Program-made: the position numbers and the translations under genes
The notes under the pieces: generated by a model
Told to the model about the DNA's origin: nothing
What the model saw: the letters and a program-made list of their open reading frames with translations, nothing else
The model's database searches: none
Assembly: GCF_009498525.1 (NCBI RefSeq)
Contig: NZ_QSNT01000001.1
Location: 1,635,083 to 1,699,082, forward strand
Origin: Rhizobium sp. ICMP 5592
Lineage (GTDB): Bacteria > Pseudomonadota > Alphaproteobacteria > Rhizobiales > Rhizobiaceae
Direction of reading: 5' to 3'
Length of the DNA stretch: 64,000 nucleotides
In this document: positions 16,812-25,354 of the stretch, in pieces
How the letters are laid out: each line of letters starts with the position of its first letter
Numbering within the stretch: the stretch's first letter is position 1

Positions 16812-18289
16812 GCGGGGATGTCCTTAAGGGCGTCTGGGGTCATGGCGCTGGCGACAGGGCTTAGACTATGCCGGTCGATCACGAGAATACGGTCGGCCAC
16901 TTCATAGGCCTCCTCCGGGTCGGAGGTGGCAATCAGCGTGGCGCGATCGCTGCGGCTGCGTATGGCCTGGATAATGTCATGCCGGGCGCCGACATCGACG
17001 CCCTGAAAGGGCTCGTCGAGCAGGAGCAACCGGCTTTGTTCGGCTTCCCAACGCGCCAGCACCACCTTCTGCTGGTTACCGCCCGAGAGCGTCCAGACGG
17101 AGGCGAGGGGGCCCGGGGCCTTGATCCGCAAACGGTCGATCGCCTTTTCCGCCTCCTGTCGCTCGCGATTGCCGAACAGCAATCCGTTCGGGTACCAGCG
17201 GGCGAGATGGGGCAGGCTGATGGTGGCCGCAACCGAATTGCCGGGCCAGGCGGCAGGCATCAGCGAAGAGCGATGCCGGTCCTCGGCGGCCATGGCGACG
17301 CCGGCGGCGATCGCCTGTGCCGGCGTTCTCGGCCGATAGGCTTTGCCGCCGAGAAACATCTCGCCTTCGACAAGCGGGTTGAGACCGAAAATCGCCGAGA
17401 GCAGGCGACTCTTGCCCGCGCCGAGCACGCCGGTAATGGCGACGACCTCGCCTTCCCGAAGCGAAAGGTCGAATGGGATGGCATTCGGCACCAGACGTGC
17501 ATTGCGCATTTCGAAGACCGACTTGCCGCCGATCTCGCGCGTGCCCGGCCGCGCCGATTCCAGTTTACGGCCGATCATGGTTTCGATGGCCGCAGGGAAA
17601 TCGATCGGGCGCGTGAAAGATCCGACGACGCGCCCGCCGCGCATGACCAGCGCGCGATCCGCGATAGCATCCAGATCCGCCGTACGATGGGAGATATAGA
17701 GGATCGCCAGCCCTTGGCTCTTCAACCGCAGGAGAATATCGAACAGCCGGCCGCTTTCCTGCCCCGATAGGCTTGCCGTGGGTTCATCGAGGATCAGCAG
17801 GTCTGCCTGATCCGCCAGTGCGCGCGCAACTGCCACCAATTGCCGGTCCGCCGCCGGCAAGTCACCGAAGTCCCGGTCGAGCGGCAGGGAAAAGCCCGCG
17901 ACGTCCAATATGGCTTGCGCCCTGGCGCGGATGCCGGCGCGCGAAACGAAGAATGGCATGCGGCGATCCGCGTAGCGGGGCAACAGCAGCGCATCCGCAA
18001 CGGTCAGGCCTGGAGCGCCGACAAGGTCGGTCGATTGATGGACGGTGACTACACCGGCTTTCGTCGCCTCGGCCGGGCTTGCCGGCGCAAAACCATGTCC
18101 CTTGAACCGGATATTGCCGCCATCGGCGGCCAGCGAGCCGGACAGGATTTTCACCAGTGTCGATTTACCGGCCCCGTTTGCGCCCATCAAGGCGACAATC
18201 TCGCCGCGCTCGATGGACAATGTCGCATCGGCAAGCGCACGCGTCGAACCAAAGTTGCGCGTCAGATTTTCGACTTGGAGCAGGGGCAT
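16808..18289 (-). CDS. Ribose-type (RbsA-like) duplicated ABC ATPase
   Basis: The ATG at 18289 (MPLLQVENLTRNFG) is chosen; 37 codons of open frame upstream look non-coding. The 493-residue protein has two ATPase halves. The first has Walker A GANGAGKST near 34 and DEPTASLSG near 163; its signature region is degenerate (LPAADRQLV). The second has Walker A GVLGAGKSR near 268 and an intact LSGGNQQK near 393, with DEPFQGVDVGA. One canonical and one degenerate half is normal for RbsA-type ATPases. It pairs with the RbsC-like permease downstream and the binding protein encoded divergently at 18517. Confidence 0.92.
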   Translation of the reverse strand: MPLLQVENLTRNFGSTRALADATLSIERGEIVALMGANGAGKSTLVKILSGSLAADGGNIRFKGHGFAPASPAEATKAGVVTVHQSTDLVGAPGLTVADALLLPRYADRRMPFFVSRAGIRARAQAILDVAGFSLPLDRDFGDLPAADRQLVAVARALADQADLLILDEPTASLSGQESGRLFDILLRLKSQGLAILYISHRTADLDAIADRALVMRGGRVVGSFTRPIDFPAAIETMIGRKLESARPGTREIGGKSVFEMRNARLVPNAIPFDLSLREGEVVAITGVLGAGKSRLLSAIFGLNPLVEGEMFLGGKAYRPRTPAQAIAAGVAMAAEDRHRSSLMPAAWPGNSVAATISLPHLARWYPNGLLFGNRERQEAEKAIDRLRIKAPGPLASVWTLSGGNQQKVVLARWEAEQSRLLLLDEPFQGVDVGARHDIIQAIRSRSDRATLIATSDPEEAYEVADRILVIDRHSLSPVASAMTPDALKDIPA

Positions 18290-18415
18290 GCAGTCTTTTC
18301 CGGTTTCACCCGATAATGCCCCGGCGCGCTGCCGAACTTCCAGGCACGCCATTTCCGGGACGAAGCCGAAGATGGAACAAAGAATCTCCGGAAGCGGCAA
18401 AATTCAGATCATTTA

Positions 18416-18434
18416 CTCTACTAAAAAGATAGAG
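18416..18434. promoter_or_regulatory. Inverted repeat in divergent promoter region
   Basis: CTCTA (18416-18420), nine bases, TAGAG (18430-18434), in an AT-rich stretch between the divergent ATPase (start 18289) and binding-protein (start 18517) genes. It shares TCTAC-N7-ATAGA with the site at 1466-1486. Likely operator for a shared sulfur regulator, by inference. Confidence 0.45.
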
Positions 18435-18516
18435 ATTATTTCTAATAGATTGACGCGTCGCCGGGAAACGTTTGCCCATCAGACGATGCTTTCGATCGAC
18501 CATAAGGAACACGACG

Positions 18517-19563
18517 ATGAAATCTCTCGCACGGCTCGCTCTGTCTGCCGCCGTCATTCCATTCGTCTTCTTGCAGCCGGCCCATGCCGATGGCATCGCT
18601 GGCGCACCGGCGCCCTTCGACAAGGGCGGCGTCAAGCTGGCGCTGATCAGCTACATCTCCGCCGGCGACTTTTTCCAGGCCTATCAGGCGGGAGCGGAAG
18701 CGCAGGCCAAGGCTCTCGGCATCGATCTTCGCGTCTTCCCCGGCCGTCAGGACGCCGCCGAACAGCGCGAGCAGATCCTCCAGGCCGTCAATCTCGGCGT
18801 CAGCGGTATCGTCATCGATCACGGCCTGCCGGAATCGCTGGGTGACGTTGTGCAGCAGGCACTCGACAAGGGCATCAAGGTCGTCGCCTTCGACGTCAAC
18901 CTCAACAATCCGAAGATCCCGCAGGTCGAACAGAGCGACCACGAGCTGGCGCAGCAGGCGCTCGACCAGGTTATCAAGGACAACGGCAAGAGCTTTGCCG
19001 CCGGCTATGTCTATGTCGCGGGCTTCGCGCCACTCGACCGCCGCAACGAGGTCTGGGACAAGTTCAAGGCCGCCAATCCCGGCGTCGTCGAAAAGGCGCG
19101 TTTCGGCAATGTCAGCGACACGACCGCCACCAGCACCGCCGATCAGGCCAAGGCGGTATTGACCGCCAATCCGGATATCAAGGTGGTTTTTGCGCCCTAT
19201 GACGAGTTCGCTCGCGGCGTGAAGCTTGCGGCCGGCGACGTCGGTATCTCCGACAAGATCAAGATCTATTCCGCCGACGTCTCGACCGCCGATATTCAGG
19301 AAATCATCGAGCCGGGAAGCCCCTGGGTCGCGACCGCCGCCACCAATCCGGCCGTCGTCGGCGCGGTTTCCATTCGCGCCGCCGCCCTCCAGATCGCCGG
19401 ACAGGACGTTCCGCATCAGATTACCGTCAAGCCGACGCTTCTGACCCAGGAGAGCCTGCGCGCCGCGGGTGTGAAGACCATCGAGGATCTGGCCGCCAAG
19501 ATCCCGGCCTTCAGCACCAGCGATGCGGTGACGGCGAGCTGGATTCCAGCCAAGCTGTTCTGA
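18517..19563 (+). CDS. Periplasmic binding protein, ribose type, of the divergent sulfur-linked ABC importer
   Basis: The ATG at 18517 gives a 348-residue precursor with a signal peptide MKSLARLALSAAVIPFVFLQ..AHA cut before DGIAG; an in-frame ATG at 18472 would hide it. TAAGGA precedes the ATG. The mature protein is a type 1 periplasmic-binding domain (ALISYISAGDFFQAYQAGAE, then GIVIDHGLPESL and VVAFDVNLNNP). It is expressed divergently from the RbsA/RbsC-like genes and is their natural partner. The following gene is a DszC-like monooxygenase, so the ligand is more likely an organosulfur compound than a sugar. Confidence 0.9.
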   Translation: MKSLARLALSAAVIPFVFLQPAHADGIAGAPAPFDKGGVKLALISYISAGDFFQAYQAGAEAQAKALGIDLRVFPGRQDAAEQREQILQAVNLGVSGIVIDHGLPESLGDVVQQALDKGIKVVAFDVNLNNPKIPQVEQSDHELAQQALDQVIKDNGKSFAAGYVYVAGFAPLDRRNEVWDKFKAANPGVVEKARFGNVSDTTATSTADQAKAVLTANPDIKVVFAPYDEFARGVKLAAGDVGISDKIKIYSADVSTADIQEIIEPGSPWVATAATNPAVVGAVSIRAAALQIAGQDVPHQITVKPTLLTQESLRAAGVKTIEDLAAKIPAFSTSDAVTASWIPAKLF

Positions 19564-19582
19564 GCTTCACGACAGGACTTAT

Positions 19583-19609
19583 GCGGCGGGTCGTCTTCGG
19601 ATCCGCCGC
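19583..19609 (+). terminator. Stem-loop after binding-protein gene
   Basis: GCGGCGG (19583-19589) pairs with CCGCCGC (19603-19609) over a 13-nt loop, 20 bp after the binding-protein stop and before the DszC-like gene. Probably a message-stabilising or attenuating hairpin. Confidence 0.45.
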
Positions 19610-19648
19610 CTCATCACTTCAAGCGATCGATGGATCGGGAGTTCCCAC

Positions 19649-20860
19649 ATGAGCAAATCCAATGTCGTCTTCGCCGCCAGCCATGGCACCGGACGGGACG
19701 CGTTATTTTCAACCGCGACAGAGATTTCCGCCGATTTCGCCAAGCGCGCGGCCGAACTCGATCGCGAAGGGCTGCCGCCGCTGAAGGAGATTATCCGGCT
19801 CAAGAACTCCGGCCTCCTCAACGCGCTGCATGCGCCGCAGATCGGTGGCGGCGGGCTGAATTGGGTCGACGCCTTGAGGCTGGTCCGCATCATCTCGCGC
19901 GGCGAGAGCTCGCTCGGCCAGCTTCTCGGCTATCACTTCGTCAATAGCCAATATATCTATTGGGCGCTCGACGATACCGCGCGTGCTCATGCGCTCGGCG
20001 CCGAGACAGTGGCGAAAAACTACTATTGGGGCGCCGCCGTCAATCCGCGAGATCCGGGACTGGAACTTACGCGGCGTGGCAGCGCCTATGTGCTCAACGG
20101 CCGCAAATCCTTTTCGACGGCCGCCCATATCTCTGACTACATCAACGCCAACGCCGCGCTTGACGGCAAAGTCGCCAGCTTCGCCGTGCCGACCAACCGG
20201 CCGGGCTATGTCGCCAATGACGACTGGGACAATATCGGCCAACGGCTCTCCGACAGCGGTACCGTCGAGTTCCGCGATTTCCCGGTCTATGAAGAGGACT
20301 TCATCGCGCCGCCCTCCGAACCGGATGCACCACCGGCGGTACTTTCGACCTTCAACACTCCATTGATCCAGCTCGTCTTCGTCAATTTCTACCTCGGCAC
20401 AGCCGAGGGGGCGCTCGAAGCCGCGCTCGACTATGTACGCAAGACGACGCGGCCCTGGATCACCTCCGGTGTCGAGAAGGCTTCCGACGATCCCTATATC
20501 CTTGAGCGGGTGGGAGAATTCACCGCCGCGCTGAAAGCCTCGGCAGCACTTGCCGACAGCGCCGCCGAAGCCGTCCAGGCTGCCCTTTCGCGAGGGAAGG
20601 ATGTCACGGCACTGGAACGCGGCGAAGCGGCGGCTGAAGCCTATGCGGCAAAAGTCCACGCCACCAATGTTTCGCTCGACATCACCTCGCGCGTCTTCGA
20701 GCTGACCGGCGCCCGCTCAACTGCGTCGAGCTACCGGTTCGACCGCTTCTGGCGCAATGTCCGCACCCACACGCTGCACGATCCGGTGTTCTACAAGGCC
20801 AAGGAAGTCGGGGAGTTCGTCTTGAACGGCAAGATCCCGACCGTCAGCCTCTATAGCTGA
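19649..20860 (+). CDS. Acyl-CoA dehydrogenase-fold flavin monooxygenase (DszC/SfnB-like)
   Basis: A 403-residue protein of the acyl-CoA dehydrogenase fold in the DszC-like group that uses FMNH2 to oxygenate sulfur compounds. It has the N-terminal helical domain (to about 120), a beta domain with RGSAYVLNGRKSFSTAAH near 146-163 and a C-terminal helical domain with FWRNVRTHTLHDPVFYKAKE near 369-388, the latter shared with the minus-strand SfnB at 20993. No CoA-dehydrogenase catalytic Glu context is evident. Context suggests it oxidises a product of the compound taken up by the adjacent ribose-type transporter. Confidence 0.85.
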   Translation: MSKSNVVFAASHGTGRDALFSTATEISADFAKRAAELDREGLPPLKEIIRLKNSGLLNALHAPQIGGGGLNWVDALRLVRIISRGESSLGQLLGYHFVNSQYIYWALDDTARAHALGAETVAKNYYWGAAVNPRDPGLELTRRGSAYVLNGRKSFSTAAHISDYINANAALDGKVASFAVPTNRPGYVANDDWDNIGQRLSDSGTVEFRDFPVYEEDFIAPPSEPDAPPAVLSTFNTPLIQLVFVNFYLGTAEGALEAALDYVRKTTRPWITSGVEKASDDPYILERVGEFTAALKASAALADSAAEAVQAALSRGKDVTALERGEAAAEAYAAKVHATNVSLDITSRVFELTGARSTASSYRFDRFWRNVRTHTLHDPVFYKAKEVGEFVLNGKIPTVSLYS

Positions 20861-20888
20861 TCAGCATCCTCCCAAGATGCATGAAGAA

Positions 20889-20922
20889 AGGCCCGTTCCG
20901 ATCTCCGGAGCGGGCTTTTTCG
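20889..20922 (+). terminator. Rho-independent terminator
   Basis: GCCCGTTCCG (20891-20900) pairs with CGGAGCGGGC (20906-20915), one G-U pair, followed by TTTTT (20916-20920). It lies 30 bp after the DszC-like stop. Confidence 0.85.
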
Positions 20923-20930
20923 TTGGGGAT

Positions 20931-21000
20931 CTAGAGTAATTCCAGGAAAAGTGGGTAGCGGTTTTCTGTCCGGAATTGCGTAAAAACAAAGGCTAGAGCG
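20931..21000. repeat. Rhizobial intergenic palindromic repeat
   Basis: About 70 bp with the layout CTAGAGTAATTCCAGG ... CGGTTTTCTGTCCGGAATTG ... AAACAAAGGCTAGAGCG. AATTCC and GGAATT form the outer arms of an imperfect palindrome. I recognise the sequence as a repeat found in very many copies between genes in Rhizobium and Agrobacterium. The right end overlaps the stop codon of the minus-strand SfnB gene (20993-20995). Confidence 0.75.
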
Positions 21001-22210
21001 CGCCGTTCTTCGGCGGCGTCACACCGTTCAGATGATAATTACCGACGACATGATATTTCCAGCGCACGGGATCATGCAGCGTGTGGGTGCGGGCATTGCG
21101 CCAATGGCGATCGAGATTGAGGCCGACGCGGACGGATGATGTGCCGGCCAGTTCGAACAGCGTGTTCGATGCCTCCAGCGCGATCTCCGTCGTCAAGACC
21201 TTGGCGGCGGCAACGGCAAGGGTCGCCGCCACGACATTCGCTTCGCTCGGGTCGATCTGGGCGATATCAACCTTCCGGCCGGCGCGTTCGACGACAGCCG
21301 TTGCCGCCTCGAGGCGAATGGCGATCTGCCCGACCTTTGCGATGGTCAGGGGATCGTCGGAGGCGCTCTCAACACCGCTATTCATCCAGGGGCGGGCATT
21401 CGTCTTCACGAATTCGACCGTCTCGGCAAAGGCCGCGCGAGCGATCCCGAGGTCGACGCCGGCATGGATGATCTGCCCGACGGAACCGATCGTTGTGGGA
21501 CGTTCGAAACCCTTTTGATGGGAGACGACCGCGTCTGCCCGCACATAGACATTGTTGAGGATGGTGGTGCCGCTGCCGGTCGTCCGCTGCCCAAAGCCGT
21601 CCCAATCGTCGACGATCTCGATGCCCTCGGTGCCGCGCGGCACGAAGGACATGGTTAGCCGCTCCTCGTCATCCAGCGCGAATACCGTGATCCAATCGGC
21701 GAAAATAACGCCGGTGGAGTAGTATTTGCGGCCGTTGATCCGGTAGCCGAGGCCCTCGCGGACAATGCGGGTGTTGTAGTGGCCGACGGTCTTGGTGCCT
21801 TTTTCGGAAAGGGCATTGCCGAACCGGTCGCCTGCAAGCGCCCGGCCGAAAAAGAAGCGCTTTTGCTCCTCGCTTCCGTCAACACGCAGCGCTTCGAGAA
21901 TGTAGAAATGGTTCTGCGGTATCTGCCCGATCGAACCGTCCGCCTCGGCGAGAATGGCGGTGACCTCGGCCAGGACCGCATTGGAGACATCGAGCCCGCC
22001 ATATTCGGAGGGAACGGTGATCGAAAGCAGGCCAGATTGCGAGAGCGCGTCGAGTTCGGCATGCGGGAGCAGCCGGTCGATGTCGCGGCTGGAGGCGGAT
22101 TCGGCGAATTGTTTCGCCAGAACGCGCGCTGTCGCGATTGCCTCTTCCTCGCTCGCCAGTCGGACTGCCACCGGGCGAATTCGATCCGTCTGTTGCACCG
22201 CTAGATCCAT
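20993..22210 (-). CDS. sfnB: SfnB-family sulfur-acquisition oxidoreductase
   Basis: A 405-residue acyl-CoA dehydrogenase-fold protein of the SfnB family. Motifs include GLLSITVPSEYGGLDVSN near 60-77, GQIPQNHFYILEAL near 94-107, YRINGRKYYSTGVIFADW near 155-172 and the terminal HWRNARTHTLHDPVRWKYH. SfnB-type enzymes act with flavin reductases in using dimethylsulfone or sulfonates as sulfur sources. It is convergent with the DszC-like gene, from which it is separated by a terminator and a rhizobial repeat that supplies its last codons. The upstream region holds an AT-rich TTCTATAGATATA near 22277-22289 that may be its promoter. Confidence 0.9.
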   Translation of the reverse strand: MDLAVQQTDRIRPVAVRLASEEEAIATARVLAKQFAESASSRDIDRLLPHAELDALSQSGLLSITVPSEYGGLDVSNAVLAEVTAILAEADGSIGQIPQNHFYILEALRVDGSEEQKRFFFGRALAGDRFGNALSEKGTKTVGHYNTRIVREGLGYRINGRKYYSTGVIFADWITVFALDDEERLTMSFVPRGTEGIEIVDDWDGFGQRTTGSGTTILNNVYVRADAVVSHQKGFERPTTIGSVGQIIHAGVDLGIARAAFAETVEFVKTNARPWMNSGVESASDDPLTIAKVGQIAIRLEAATAVVERAGRKVDIAQIDPSEANVVAATLAVAAAKVLTTEIALEASNTLFELAGTSSVRVGLNLDRHWRNARTHTLHDPVRWKYHVVGNYHLNGVTPPKNGAL

Positions 22211-22382
22211 CTGAGCTCTCCTAATTTCAGCGGCCTATGGGTGCAGGATGTCGGCGCCGAAGATAAGGGCGTAAATTCTATAGATATACTGCATTATGAA
22301 AAGTTTTTCGGCCAACGGCTCCGGCAATCATCGGCTCGCATTGACAGTGATGGTTGTTGAAAAATAGCTCGCATCCGTGGCC

Positions 22383-22413
22383 ACTGGAGAGCAAACATTG
22401 TTTGCTCTCCAGT
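22383..22413 (-). terminator. Perfect 14-bp stem-loop after glucose dehydrogenase gene
   Basis: ACTGGAGAGCAAAC (22383-22396) pairs perfectly with GTTTGCTCTCCAGT (22400-22413) over a 3-nt loop. It begins 11 bp after the stop of the glucose dehydrogenase on the minus strand. No long T-run follows. Confidence 0.7.
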
Positions 22414-22423
22414 CGATCGCGAT

Positions 22424-24757
22424 TCAAGGCAGTCGATAGGCGATGACATAATCGCCAGGCTTGGTGCCGACCGAACCATGGCCGCCAGCGACCATGAGGA
22501 CATATTGCTTGTCGCCAGCCGTATAGGTCATCGGCGTCGACTGGCCACCAGCTGGCAGACGAGCTTCCCAGAGCTGCCGCCCGGTCGTCACGTCATAGGC
22601 GCGCAGATAATTGTCGACCGCAGCCCCCAGGAAGGCGACGCCGCCCTTGGTCACGATCGGCCCGCCGATGCCGGGCACGCCGACCTTGAAGGGCAGGGGC
22701 AGCGGCGTCATGTCATGCACCGTACCGTTCTTAAGCTTGTAGGCGATTTTGCCCGTTTTGAGATCGGCGCCAGCGACGTAGCCCCATGGCGGCGCCTGGC
22801 AGGGGATGCCAAGCGGCCCGAGGAACGGTCCCATATAGACGCCGTATGGAGCGCCTTCGTTGCGGTTCAGGCCTTGCTCGCTACCCTTTTCGCCCTGACC
22901 TTTCGGTGCAATCTCCGAGCGCGGAACCAGCCGTGAGGTAAAGGCCAGATAAGTCGGCATGCCAAACATGATCTGGCGCTCGGGGTCGACGGCGACGCTG
23001 CCCCAGTTGAAGGTGCCGAAATTGCCAGGGTAGATGATGGAACCCTCAAGCGACGGCGGCGTGTAGCGACCCTCATATTTGTGGCGGTGGAAGGAAATGC
23101 GGCAGGCGAGCTGATCGAACAGCGAGACGCCCCACATGTCCTTCTCCTGCAGCGGAGGCGGCGAGAAGGTGAGATCCGAGATCGGCTGTGTCGGTGCCGT
23201 GTGATCCTCGGGAATGGCGCCGCCCGGAGCCGGTATCTCCTTGAACGGAATGAGTGGCTCACCGGTGCGCCTATCGAGCACATAGATGTCACCCTGCTTG
23301 GTCGAGGCGACGAGTGCTGGCGCCACCGAACCGTCCGACTTGGTCATGTCGAACAGCACCGGCTGAGCCGGCACGTCCATGTCCCAGAGATCGTGGTGCA
23401 CGAATTGCTGCACCCATTTGAGCTGGCCGGTGTTGATATCCAGCGCCACCACGGAGGAGGAGAAGCGCTCGACATTTGCGCTGCGGCCCATGCCCAGTTG
23501 ATCGGGAACCTGATTACCAAGCGGGATATAGATCAGGCCCAGCGTCTCATCGACGCTCGATACCGACCAGCTGTTCGGCGAATTGGTGGTGTATGTCTGC
23601 CCTGCCGGCAGGGGCGTGGTCTGATCCGGATTACCGGAGTCCCAGTTCCAGATGAGTGCGCCGGTCTTGATATCGAAGGCGCGGATGACGCCGGATTGCT
23701 CCTGGGTCGAGTAGTTGTCGTTGACGGCCCCGCCAACGATGATCTTGCCCGCCACAGCGACAGGCGGCGAGGTCGAGTAGTAATAGCCGGCAGGGTTATA
23801 TTTCATCCCGGTTTCGAGATGGAGCACGCCCTGGTCGGCAAAGCTCGTGCAAACCTTGCCATCGGCCGCATCAAGCGCGATCAGCCGCGCATCCGAGGTT
23901 GGCAGGTAGACGCGGTCGGCGCAGGGCGCACCGGCTGCGGCCGCCTGATCATGATAATAGGTAACCCCTCGGCATGTCTGGTGCTGACGGTCAGAATTCA
24001 TTCCGGGTTTGGAGTCGAACCGCCACTTCTCCTTGCCGCTGACCGCATCGAGCGCGATCGCAATATTATGCGGGGTGCACAGGTAGAGCGTATCGCCCAC
24101 CTTGAGCGGCGTCACCTGATAGGTCGTCTCGCCGATATCATCAGGACGCTTCACGTCACCGGTCTGATATCGCCAGACTTCCTGCAGATTGGCAACATTC
24201 TGGACATTGATCTGATCGAGCGGTGAGTAGCGCTGGCCGTAAGGCGTGCGGCCATATTGATGCCATTCGCCATTCGGCACATCGCCGCCCATCGGCGCAT
24301 TGGCCGCGACTGTGGTCGGAAGATCGCCGGAAAGATCGTGCGGATCGGTGGTCATCGAGTAGCCGGCGACGATGATTGCCGCGAGTAGCGGCAGGGCAAG
24401 CGGCCAGGGGCTGGCGGCATATTGCACGCCGTCGAGGCTGCGGAAGCCGAGCGGACGCCGTATCCATGGCGTCAGCAACCAAAGGCCGATCAGGATGATC
24501 AGGCCGCCGCGCGGCCCGAGCTGCCACCAGTCGAAACCGACTTCCCATATTGCCCAGCCAAGTGACGCGAGCACGAAGATCGCATAGAGCCAGAGGGCGG
24601 CCGCCTTGCGTAGAAACAGCAATATCGCGGTCACAAGAAATGCCAGGCCAGCAAGGGCATAAAAAAAACTGCCGCCAAGCAGGACGAGCCATAGCCCGCC
24701 GCCGCCAAGCGCCAGCCCGATAATCGCCAGAACGAACGATGTGATTCCAATGGCCAT
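22424..24757 (-). CDS. gcd: Membrane-bound PQQ-dependent glucose dehydrogenase
   Basis: A 777-residue quinoprotein. Residues 1-130 hold four to five TM helices (for example FVLAIIGLALGGGGLWLVLLG). The rest is an eight-bladed PQQ propeller facing the periplasm, with blade motifs such as DAVSGKEKWRFDSKPG and DIKTGALIWNWDSGNPDQT and the HHDLWDMDVPAQPVLFD segment that carries the active-site Asp. Length and layout match Gcd, which oxidises glucose to gluconolactone and passes electrons to ubiquinone. Cofactor synthesis genes (pqq) are not in this window. GGAGT lies before the ATG. In soil bacteria Gcd activity gives acid that dissolves mineral phosphate. Confidence 0.95.
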   Translation of the reverse strand: MAIGITSFVLAIIGLALGGGGLWLVLLGGSFFYALAGLAFLVTAILLFLRKAAALWLYAIFVLASLGWAIWEVGFDWWQLGPRGGLIILIGLWLLTPWIRRPLGFRSLDGVQYAASPWPLALPLLAAIIVAGYSMTTDPHDLSGDLPTTVAANAPMGGDVPNGEWHQYGRTPYGQRYSPLDQINVQNVANLQEVWRYQTGDVKRPDDIGETTYQVTPLKVGDTLYLCTPHNIAIALDAVSGKEKWRFDSKPGMNSDRQHQTCRGVTYYHDQAAAAGAPCADRVYLPTSDARLIALDAADGKVCTSFADQGVLHLETGMKYNPAGYYYSTSPPVAVAGKIIVGGAVNDNYSTQEQSGVIRAFDIKTGALIWNWDSGNPDQTTPLPAGQTYTTNSPNSWSVSSVDETLGLIYIPLGNQVPDQLGMGRSANVERFSSSVVALDINTGQLKWVQQFVHHDLWDMDVPAQPVLFDMTKSDGSVAPALVASTKQGDIYVLDRRTGEPLIPFKEIPAPGGAIPEDHTAPTQPISDLTFSPPPLQEKDMWGVSLFDQLACRISFHRHKYEGRYTPPSLEGSIIYPGNFGTFNWGSVAVDPERQIMFGMPTYLAFTSRLVPRSEIAPKGQGEKGSEQGLNRNEGAPYGVYMGPFLGPLGIPCQAPPWGYVAGADLKTGKIAYKLKNGTVHDMTPLPLPFKVGVPGIGGPIVTKGGVAFLGAAVDNYLRAYDVTTGRQLWEARLPAGGQSTPMTYTAGDKQYVLMVAGGHGSVGTKPGDYVIAYRLP

Positions 24758-24770
24758 GATCTACTCCAGT

Positions 24771-24914
24771 CTATCCGCCGAATTGACAGTGATTGATCGA
24801 GGATAAGCGGCAACGATTGGCCACGATCCTTGTCGGGATCAGGTGTCCGATGGCGCCGAATTTGGAAGGAATGATTCGGGTGTGACGGCCTTCAGTGATT
24901 TCGTAGTGATCCAT
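24771..24914 (-). CDS. Possible 47-residue peptide upstream of gcd
   Basis: An ATG at 24914 follows GGGGGA at four bases and opens 47 codons (MDHYEITEGRHTRIIPSKF...), ending 13 bp before the gcd start. The peptide is basic with no TM segment. It could be a leader or a real small protein; there is no family I recognise, so the call is weak. Confidence 0.3.
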   Translation of the reverse strand: MDHYEITEGRHTRIIPSKFGAIGHLIPTRIVANRCRLSSINHCQFGG

Positions 24915-25010
24915 AGAGTCCCCCAAACGAAATCGACTTTTCAACGTTGTATTGGCAGAAATGTTCCATTCCAGCGAGCATTTCAAGCGCGATGACGCGT
25001 AATCGAATTT

Positions 25011-25029
25011 ATTAACGGACGTCGTTAAT
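25011..25029. promoter_or_regulatory. Perfect AACG-type palindrome, possible operator
   Basis: ATTAACG (25011-25017), GACGT, CGTTAAT (25023-25029) is a perfect 7-bp inverted repeat with a 5-bp centre. The AACG...CGTT core recalls LacI-type operators. It lies between gcd (minus) and a small plus-strand frame. No LacI-type regulator is encoded in the window. Confidence 0.4.
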
Positions 25030-25107
25030 TTTTTAACAACTTTTGGGAATACTAATGGAAGCAGACGCAGGATCAAGGGGTTCTGCGTCACCGCTGGAGG
25101 AAACGCG

Positions 25108-25296
25108 ATGAATTTGAAGATCGTCACCGCTCAGTCGGAGGTGGAAACCGATGATACCGGAACCTATCCGGACGGTCTGGTCGAGCAAAATCGAGTCGAC
25201 CTGTCCTTGAGCCGGGAACGGCAGCATCGCAAGTCGCACGAGCGCGACTATGGCGCCGGCAAACGAACCGCCCCGCTTCCGGTCGGTCTGGTATAG
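25108..25296 (+). CDS. Possible 62-residue hypothetical protein
   Basis: The ATG at 25108 has an excellent ribosome-binding site, GGAGG seven bases upstream. The product is polar and charged (start MNLKIVTAQSEVETDD), with no TM segment or known motif. It is convergent with the esterase gene ending at 25355. The good RBS is the only positive evidence. Confidence 0.35.
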   Translation: MNLKIVTAQSEVETDDTGTYPDGLVEQNRVDLSLSRERQHRKSHERDYGAGKRTAPLPVGLV

Positions 25297-25354
25297 AAGG
25301 CTATGCGTGGAAGCCCAGCCGCCCGCGCATCTGCGTACGGGCAGGGGCCTTTCA

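Larger units (their letters stand above)
24758..25354. other. About 600 bp between gcd and the sugar locus without a firm gene
   Basis: This AT-richer stretch holds two weak small reading frames (24771-24914 minus, 25108-25296 plus) and a 19-bp palindrome at 25011-25029. I see no RNA gene and no remnant of a known protein. Confidence 0.6.

Noticed and set aside
16868..17770. Plus-strand frame of 300 codons
   Set aside because: Antisense to the RbsA-like ATPase with intact motifs; shadow frame.
23081..24226. Plus-strand frame of 381 codons
   Set aside because: Antisense to the PQQ glucose dehydrogenase and without recognisable features.
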